Position numbers and translations under genes: made by a program. From Legionellaceae bacterium UBA2794 (lineage in GTDB: Bacteria; Pseudomonadota; Gammaproteobacteria; Legionellales; Legionellaceae), in NCBI GenBank assembly GCA_002352055.1, contig DEHS01000097.1, positions 92,023 to 98,983 on the forward strand: a stretch of DNA of 6,961 bases, given 5' to 3'. Each line of letters starts with the position of its first letter. The stretch's first letter is position 1. Positions 1-4,669 of the stretch are shown one piece after another. The notes below the pieces were generated by a model that was not told the origin of the DNA, did no database searches, and worked only from the letters and a program-made list of their open reading frames with translations.

Positions 1-880
1 CCAATGCTTCACTAAGAGAATAATGATTTGCAATAGCATGCATTTGCAGGTCATCACTAATAATTACTCCGTTATATCCCATTTTTTCACGTAGTAAACC
101 GGTTAATATTTCATAAGACAAAGTGGCAGGAACCCCTTCTTTATCCAATTTTTTGTTAATGACGTGTGCTGTCATAACCATAACAGGTTTATATACGTCC
201 TTTAGCAATTGAGTATAAGGAGCGAGCTCCTGAGGATTATACGTATCGGTTACGTCTACAAATCCTTCATGAGTATCACCCGCAGCGCTGCCATGGCCGG
301 GAAAATGTTTGTAGGCACAGGCAATACCATATCGACTGAAGATATCCACAAATTGAGCGGCAGCTCGTGCTACAAGTTTTGGATCACCAGAAAAACTTCG
401 CCCTAATTTTCCAATAATTCCTGCTTCTTCAGTTAAATTTAGATCAACAACTGGAGCAAAATTTAAATTAAAGCCTAATGATTTTAAAGTAATAGCCATT
501 TGACTTACTTCTTCTTCGAAAGCATCTTGACTCAACTGAGCCAACTCACACGGTTTTAAAGTAGACATACACTCGTCAATAGTACTTAAGCGATCGACAG
601 CGCCCCCCTCATAATCCAATGCAACAAATAATGGAACCTCTTTGTCGCTTGAAAGTGATTTAGAAGCATACCATTTCAACTCATGTATGAGATGCTTTAT
701 CTGACCTTGGTCTATAAGGTTTTTTCCATAGTGATTCGAGGAAATGTCTTTGTCGAATAATATAACACCGCCAAGACCATCATTAGATAACCATTGTGCA
801 ACTGGCGAATACTCATTAATCTCGGTGCCATTAAAGCCCATGATTAGCATTTGTCCAATTTTATTTCTTAAGGTAATCAA
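1..880 (-). CDS. nagZ: NagZ-type beta-N-acetylglucosaminidase (GH3), C-terminus cut by window edge
   Basis: Glycoside hydrolase family 3 enzyme. By family it removes terminal GlcNAc from 1,6-anhydro-muropeptides in the cytoplasm during peptidoglycan recycling. I read 293 uninterrupted residues to the window edge. They begin with the usual NagZ opening (KIGQMLIMGF, residues 7-16). GGVILF (37-42), LDYEGG (88-93) and NFAPVVDLN (140-148) follow. The NagZ signature KHFPGHG (191-197) is followed by GDTH (201-204), whose Asp202-His204 pair matches the NagZ catalytic acid/base dyad. SDDLQM (275-280) holds the expected nucleophile Asp276. No signal peptide is seen. The start is set as TTG at 878-880: an in-frame TGA lies 36 nt upstream, no other start codon occurs between, and GGAG sits 8 nt before the TTG. 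ATGs at 848-850 and 839-841 would cut into the conserved first strand. Proteobacterial NagZ is usually about 330-350 residues, so perhaps 40-50 residues are missing. A broader GH3 role is possible, but the D-T-H motif favours NagZ. Confidence 0.88.
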   Translation of the reverse strand, partial: MITLRNKIGQMLIMGFNGTEINEYSPVAQWLSNDGLGGVILFDKDISSNHYGKNLIDQGQIKHLIHELKWYASKSLSSDKEVPLFVALDYEGGAVDRLSTIDECMSTLKPCELAQLSQDAFEEEVSQMAITLKSLGFNLNFAPVVDLNLTEEAGIIGKLGRSFSGDPKLVARAAAQFVDIFSRYGIACAYKHFPGHGSAAGDTHEGFVDVTDTYNPQELAPYTQLLKDVYKPVMVMTAHVINKKLDKEGVPATLSYEILTGLLREKMGYNGVIISDDLQMHAIANHYSLSEAL

Positions 881-912
881 AGAAGTCTCTCCGCGGGAAA
901 ATTCATTAAGAA

Positions 913-918
913 ATCATA
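913..918 (-). promoter_or_regulatory. Possible -10 element for nagZ
   Basis: On the minus strand TATGAT (5 of 6 matches to TATAAT) lies about 33 nt before the TTG start of nagZ, giving a predicted leader of about 26 nt. I see no good -35 box upstream of it. The site is weak, and nagZ could equally be read from the gene upstream, which ends only 64 nt away. Confidence 0.25.
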
Positions 919-944
919 CACAAAGAATGAATAAAACACCATGA

Positions 945-1406
945 TTACCGCATGATAATTGCAGGCTCTAGTTTAGGTATATCCTTAAAATCACAGGCAC
1001 AATTCCCCGTAGCATTAGGAGGAAAAGGAACGAGGGCGAAATCTGCCGAAAAACAGACTGAAAGGTTCCAGGCACTATCTCCTTGATTAATGGTGCTCGG
1101 TAATGACCAAAATCGTTTGGCTAAATAGGTTTTTCCTTCATCACTTTGCCAAAAAACAGGTGTGAAGCGCGCATGATACATGAGCTTCTGTGATGGTTCA
1201 CAAACAAAACTCTGTCTTGTCCAACTTTTCTCAGCAGGCACTGTAACAGTTGTCAATACCTGGTTTGTTCTCGCGTCAATTACATCAACAACCACATTAT
1301 AACTGGTCCAGCAACTGTCTTTAGCTAAAGTGAAAAAACAATCGATGGCCCAGGCTGGCATAGTGAGTATCATTCCTAAATAAATGCCTAATACTTTTTT
1401 TCTCAT
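945..1406 (-). CDS. Secreted six-cysteine protein of unknown function
   Basis: 153 residues. A clear Sec signal peptide starts with basic residues (MRKK), has a hydrophobic core at 5-16, and probably cleaves after Ala20 (PAWA before IDCFF). The mature protein of about 133 residues has six cysteines: 23, 32, 69, 118, 136 and 138. An even number in an exported protein suggests three disulfides. The C136-A-C138 spacing is unusual and could also be a redox or metal-binding pair. The middle (34-125) is rich in aromatic residues and alternating hydrophobics (VVVDVID, TTVTVPA, MYHARFTPVFW), suggesting a small beta-sandwich. I recall similar periplasmic proteins in Legionella, but I know of no assigned function. 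The start is the first Met before the signal peptide; the RBS is weak (GAG, 5 nt before ATG). It lies 76 nt after the upstream membrane-protein gene and 64 nt before nagZ, all on the minus strand. Confidence 0.85.
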   Translation of the reverse strand: MRKKVLGIYLGMILTMPAWAIDCFFTLAKDSCWTSYNVVVDVIDARTNQVLTTVTVPAEKSWTRQSFVCEPSQKLMYHARFTPVFWQSDEGKTYLAKRFWSLPSTINQGDSAWNLSVCFSADFALVPFPPNATGNCACDFKDIPKLEPAIIMR

Positions 1407-1444
1407 AGTTACTCATCTGTTTAAAAAAAAGATTCATTAAAATG

Positions 1445-1450
1445 AGTATA
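1445..1450 (-). promoter_or_regulatory. Possible -10 element for the six-cysteine protein gene
   Basis: TATACT on the minus strand (5 of 6 to TATAAT) sits about 39 nt before the ATG at 1406, predicting a leader of about 32 nt. No convincing -35 hexamer lies at 16-18 nt, so this is tentative. Confidence 0.25.
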
Positions 1451-1482
1451 TACAATTTCAAAGTAAATGTTTCGGGAATCAA

Positions 1483-1914
1483 TTAACCTGCACAAAGAAA
1501 GTAATTAGAAGGATATTCATCACAATCCTCTTTGGGCGCGATTGAGTGGCCTAAAAGTTCCAGTCCTAACCCCGCTCCAAGTACAGTTGCAGCTAACGCC
1601 CAACCTGCAATTAAAGCCATTCCAATCATAGGGACCCCTAATAAAACGGATAAACCTACCGCTATCAAAGAAGTGACCGGAGACAGAATAAATTGCCCCA
1701 TGGATACGCTACCGCCACACATTGAGCCAAGAATAAAACCAGTTAAAAAATAATTATGCTGTCGTTCAGCAGCAGCGATAAGGACCAAATCCACAGCAAC
1801 TGTTCCCACAACCGCCATAGTTAAGAGTGAAAATGCCCCACCGTACTTTAAGCCCTTGCCAATAATCAGACTAAAATCAGATAGTCCCTTTTGCATATGA
1901 TGCTTTGTCAGCAT
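1483..1914 (-). CDS. Glycine-rich multi-pass inner-membrane protein, unknown function
   Basis: 143 residues. The start ATG at 1914 is supported by AAGGA 6-7 nt upstream; a second Met at residue 7 is a less likely start. A short polar N-terminus (1-25, net basic) precedes TM1 at about 26-48. TM2 is weaker at about 57-78 (FILGSMCGGSVSMG). A long hydrophobic stretch at 81-121 (LIAVGLSVLLG, then MALIAGWALAATVLGAGLG) is best read as two more helices, giving three or four in total. The Gly/Ala-spaced helices (GAGLGLELLG) favour tight helix packing. The tail is acidic with two cysteines (131 and 141). No catalytic or transport motif is recognised. It is first of three minus-strand genes; 76 nt separates it from the six-cysteine protein gene, so joint transcription is possible. 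Confidence 0.75.
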   Translation of the reverse strand: MLTKHHMQKGLSDFSLIIGKGLKYGGAFSLLTMAVVGTVAVDLVLIAAAERQHNYFLTGFILGSMCGGSVSMGQFILSPVTSLIAVGLSVLLGVPMIGMALIAGWALAATVLGAGLGLELLGHSIAPKEDCDEYPSNYFLCAG

Positions 1915-1935
1915 AATTATTCCTTAAAAACAGTC

Positions 1936-1964
1936 AAAATAACGTTTAATATTAGTAAGATCAA
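1936..1964 (-). promoter_or_regulatory. Possible sigma70 promoter for the 143-aa membrane protein
   Basis: On the minus strand TTGATC (1959-1964) and TATTTT (1936-1941) are separated by 17 nt. Both boxes are 4 of 6 matches. A start about 7 nt later would give a leader of about 15 nt carrying the AAGGA ribosome site. In such AT-rich DNA chance matches are common. Confidence 0.3.
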
Positions 1965-2115
1965 CTATCTTTTATTTAACAGTCTTTATAAGTAAGAATA
2001 GAATTGATTCTACAGTATTTAATCAAAATAATTTCGAAACTTTCTTATGTATTTGGTTCTAGTTATGCGCCATTACTCTTCTGAATAATCACAATAAGAT
2101 GTCCTGACTTATATC

Positions 2116-2148
2116 CTGGATCCCTCGGTCGAGCCGAGGGACGTTGGG
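2116..2148 (+). repeat. REP-like palindromic element, copy 1
   Basis: CTGGA is followed by a perfect 8-bp stem TCCCTCGG (2121-2128), a 5-nt loop TCGAG, and CCGAGGGA (2134-2141). CGTTGGG comes next. The GC-rich block stands out in AT-rich surroundings. It aligns without gaps over 33 nt to the element at 2356-2388 on the other strand. No T-run follows the stem, so it is not a canonical terminator. It resembles dispersed palindromes I associate with Legionellales spacers. Confidence 0.65.
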
Positions 2149-2253
2149 ATTAAAAAATGGGATGATATAACTCACGAAATATTTGAAAAATGTCATTGAT
2201 ATCTGTTTTCTAAATAACCCGGGATAGAAATAAGCACGTCATTTATGTTAGTT

Positions 2254-2303
2254 TTCTCAGGTATTTTCATTTTATAAATTCACAGGTATTTTCATTTTAT
2301 AAA
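2254..2303 (+). repeat. 25-bp tandem duplication (two copies)
   Basis: Units 2254-2278 and 2279-2303 abut exactly and match at 24 of 25 positions; the only difference is T2257 versus A2282. The shared core begins CAGGTATTTTC and ends TTTATAAA. It lies between the two palindromic elements. It looks like a recent slippage or unequal-exchange duplication, and copy number may vary among strains. Confidence 0.85.
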
Positions 2304-2355
2304 ATTGACTCAATCTACTCTTAGCAAACACGCAATCATCCATATGCCCTAATGC

Positions 2356-2388
2356 CCCTAAGTCCCGCGACTTGTTCGCGGGATCCAG
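2356..2388 (-). repeat. REP-like palindromic element, copy 2 (inverted)
   Basis: Read on the minus strand, CTGGA is followed by stem TCCCGCGA, loop ACAAG and stem TCGCGGGA, then CTTAGGG. The stem is 8 bp (2363-2370 with 2376-2383) with a 5-nt loop, the same architecture as copy 1. The two copies agree at 25 of 33 positions. It lies 48 nt downstream of the stop codon of the 147-aa gene, so it would form a 3' hairpin in that transcript. No U-run follows. Confidence 0.65.
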
Positions 2389-2436
2389 TGGATTTCAACC
2401 GGCTTTGTTACTCAACTAGCGTCTGTAATAAAAGGA

Positions 2437-2880
2437 CTAATTGGTAACGGTAATCTGTAATTCAGGTGACGCCCAATAAATTCTCTGCTTATCATCAATG
2501 ATACGATAAGGTAAGAATATGGAATTCTTTGTATTAAAACGCCAAAAAGTACCACAATAGCGTCCATCAGCTCGAGCAGAAATAATATTAATAACTGTTC
2601 CATTTTGATCTGTAAATCTCGTGCAATAGGATGCATCCTGATTGGGTGGTATTTTAAACGGGGAATTAGTTAATTCGACCTCTCCTTGCTTCTTAAAAGA
2701 AAAAGCTGCCCGGTTGAGAAAAGAATACAAGTCGTAACTAAACGCATAAATAAGTGAGGAGAATAAAAGAACAATTATGGTTGTTTTTAATTTGGGCAAT
2801 CGCGTACTATTTCCAACTAAAATTTTATAAAAAAATAACCACGCAAGAACAAATGCTAAGATATAAATCAGATTAATCAT
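2437..2880 (-). CDS. Two-TM protein with C-terminal soluble domain, unknown function
   Basis: 147 residues. The start ATG at 2880 has GGGAG 5 nt upstream. Two hydrophobic helices lie at about 3-21 (LIYILAFVLAWLFFYKILV) and 34-54 (TIIVLLFSSLIYAFSYDLYSF). The short loop between them is basic (R27, K30, K32), so by the positive-inside rule the loop is probably cytoplasmic and the domain at 60-147 periplasmic. That domain has two cysteines (86 and 109) that could form a disulfide. It reads as small beta-rich: TVINIISARADGRYCGTFWRF, then IYWASPELQITVTN. I do not recognise a family. It is divergent from the glycosyltransferase gene, with 114 nt between the starts. An overlapping ORF at 2412-2636 on the same strand is only a frame shadow. 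Confidence 0.75.
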   Translation of the reverse strand: MINLIYILAFVLAWLFFYKILVGNSTRLPKLKTTIIVLLFSSLIYAFSYDLYSFLNRAAFSFKKQGEVELTNSPFKIPPNQDASYCTRFTDQNGTVINIISARADGRYCGTFWRFNTKNSIFLPYRIIDDKQRIYWASPELQITVTN

Positions 2881-2926
2881 AACTACTCCCAGTTAATTTA
2901 CTTTTTAGAATTTATTTACATATAAC

Positions 2927-2955
2927 TTGCTTCAACGGACAAGATGGATTATTAA
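2927..2955 (+). promoter_or_regulatory. Possible promoter of the glycosyltransferase gene
   Basis: TTGCTT (2927-2932) and TATTAA (2950-2955) are separated by 17 nt, each 4 of 6 to consensus. They lie 39 nt before the ATG. It is the best-spaced pair I see in the 114-nt divergent spacer; no clear promoter was found for the opposite-strand gene there. Confidence 0.35.
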
Positions 2956-2994
2956 AGCGTAATTCAATTAAAGCTTTATTTAGCAGGTTAATCA

Positions 2995-4668
2995 ATGCAA
3001 ACAACTCTTTGTGTTAATTATACAAACAGTGATTATAAGCCCAATTGCAATCAGATCTATGGCAGAATCGCGGCTAATGCTGGAATTTTAACCTCTTTGT
3101 TAGCCGATAAAAATCTTGAATCTCTCGCTCTCTATACTGACTCTTCAAGTGAATTTGATCATTTTATTACACAATTTGCACAACCTCTGCATAATAAAAA
3201 AATCTACCCGATTTACAAAGGTAATCTGTCGGAATTAAGTAAATGCGATATATACCTGCGTTTAGATCCAATGATAAGTTATATGGCATGGAGCAGATCA
3301 TATGTTTCGCCGAATACATTCAGCATATGTGGCTTAATTCACTCTTTACCTGGCCAAAATATAATGGAAGAAATGATGCGATGGTTTAGTACTCCATTAA
3401 AACCATGGGATGCATTGATTTGTTCCTCCCAGGCAGGAAAAAAAGTAATTGAGGAGTTATTAAGACAGTGGCAGGATTATCATAAACAATACAATCAAGT
3501 AGTTATGCCTGTAAACCCTGTACAACTACCTGTTATTCCATTAGGGATTGACTTACAGAATACATATTTATGCAAAACCAATTCAGAACCTTTTGATCTA
3601 TACAATAAATTGCAAATAAATGAGGATGATTTTATTGTACTGTTTGTGGGAAGACTATTTTTTTATGATAAAGCACACCCTATTCCCGCATTCCTCGCTT
3701 TAGAAGGGCTGAGTGCTAAATTACATCACAAACGACGTATCGTTTTCATTCAGGCTGGATGGTTTGATAACCTTGAGGAAGAAACTTTATATAGAAAAGC
3801 TGCTAAAAATTTCGCTCCAAATATACATCATATTATCTTAAAAGAGTGTACAGAGGAGTTAAAGTTCCAACTCTACCATATAGGGGATGTATTTCTTTCA
3901 TTAGTTGATAATATTCAGGAAACCTTTGGTCTCACTCTTCTTGAGGCAATGGCATGCGGATTGCCCTTAGTTGTATCTGATTGGGATGGTTACAGAGAGT
4001 CTGTACGTCATGGTGTTGAAGGGTTTCTTGTTCCTACTGTATTGCCTCCTGCAGGGTGTGGGCGTGATTTAAGCTTGGCGTTTTCTACCAACTCAATTGA
4101 TTATGCTACCTATTGCGGTCTTACTGCTCAAATGACGGCAGTTGACATACCCGCCTGTATTGAAGCACTTTACCAGCTGGCGCAATCAGAGGAATTATGC
4201 AATAAAATGGGAGCGGCAGGTTATAGACGAGTGCAAGATAAATATCAATGGAAGCACGTTATTGAAAGTTATAAACTGCTATTTGATGAGCTTAAATCGA
4301 TCCGTACAAAAAACCAAAATGAATCCGCGATAACATTCCCGCCTCGCATTGCCGATCCGTATTTAACTTTTGCCAATTATGGAACAAATCAATTAACGAG
4401 AGAGCATCTGGTTGCAGCAACCCCATATGGTTTAAATCGTTTGTCTCAATTAAACCTGGATCCTTTAGGTAATTTCGGTGAAACCCAACGGCTCAGCGTA
4501 CCATTAAATAATGAGATATGGCATTTGTTAGAGAGTAACGGTCCATTATCGGTGAGCTCAGTAATAAATTACTTTGCGCAACGTTATCCCCACATACAAA
4601 CAGGGATTTTAATGCGCACTCTGGTTTATCTTATAAAGTATGATGTAATCCACCTAAACCAGCTCTAA
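2995..4668 (+). CDS. GT4-family glycosyltransferase with C-terminal PqqD-like winged-helix extension
   Basis: 557 residues, no signal peptide or TM helix, so probably cytoplasmic. The GT-B fold is indicated by these motifs in order. An acceptor-side N-terminal half ends with GLIHSLPGQ (113-121) and WDALICSSQAGK (138-149). The interdomain motif VIPLGID is at 180-186. VLFVGR (215-220) is followed by K226, the usual donor-phosphate Arg and Lys of GT4. The E-X7-E motif (E309 and E317) lies in ETFGLTLLEAMACGLPLVVSD, with DGYRESV and GVEGFLVP following. By family it is a retaining transferase using a nucleotide-sugar donor; donor and acceptor cannot be told from sequence. Residues 375-435 complete the second domain. 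About 435-500 is a linker. Residues 500-555 (LNNEIWHLLESNG to LIKYDVIHL) extend beyond a normal GT4 length (350-420) and read like a PqqD-type winged helix. The ATG is preceded by CAGG, 7 nt upstream. The stop lies 1 nt from the stop of the convergent adhesin gene. Confidence 0.85.
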   Translation: MQTTLCVNYTNSDYKPNCNQIYGRIAANAGILTSLLADKNLESLALYTDSSSEFDHFITQFAQPLHNKKIYPIYKGNLSELSKCDIYLRLDPMISYMAWSRSYVSPNTFSICGLIHSLPGQNIMEEMMRWFSTPLKPWDALICSSQAGKKVIEELLRQWQDYHKQYNQVVMPVNPVQLPVIPLGIDLQNTYLCKTNSEPFDLYNKLQINEDDFIVLFVGRLFFYDKAHPIPAFLALEGLSAKLHHKRRIVFIQAGWFDNLEEETLYRKAAKNFAPNIHHIILKECTEELKFQLYHIGDVFLSLVDNIQETFGLTLLEAMACGLPLVVSDWDGYRESVRHGVEGFLVPTVLPPAGCGRDLSLAFSTNSIDYATYCGLTAQMTAVDIPACIEALYQLAQSEELCNKMGAAGYRRVQDKYQWKHVIESYKLLFDELKSIRTKNQNESAITFPPRIADPYLTFANYGTNQLTREHLVAATPYGLNRLSQLNLDPLGNFGETQRLSVPLNNEIWHLLESNGPLSVSSVINYFAQRYPHIQTGILMRTLVYLIKYDVIHLNQL

Positions 4669-4669
4669 A

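Larger units (their letters stand above)
1915..2436. other. Gene-free spacer with palindromic repeats and a tandem duplication
   Basis: About 520 nt, AT-rich, with no ORF of coding quality in either direction. It separates two minus-strand genes. It contains the likely promoter of the membrane-protein gene at one end, two 33-nt palindromic elements in opposite orientation (2116-2148 and 2356-2388), and between them a 25-bp tandem duplication (2254-2303). Nothing else recognisable is seen in 1965-2115 or 2149-2253. Confidence 0.7.

Noticed and set aside
209..944. Plus-strand ORFs at 209-406 and 744-944
   Set aside because: Both lie antisense to the well-supported nagZ reading frame or its leader and show no protein-like motif or RBS.
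2116..2388. CRISPR or terminator interpretation of the two palindromes
   Set aside because: Only two copies, inverted and about 207 nt apart, so not an array; neither stem is followed by a T-run, so not intrinsic terminators.
2412..2636. Minus-strand 74-aa ORF overlapping the two-TM protein
   Set aside because: Different frame of the same strand inside the 147-aa gene, without its own RBS; the longer frame has a clear RBS and membrane helices.
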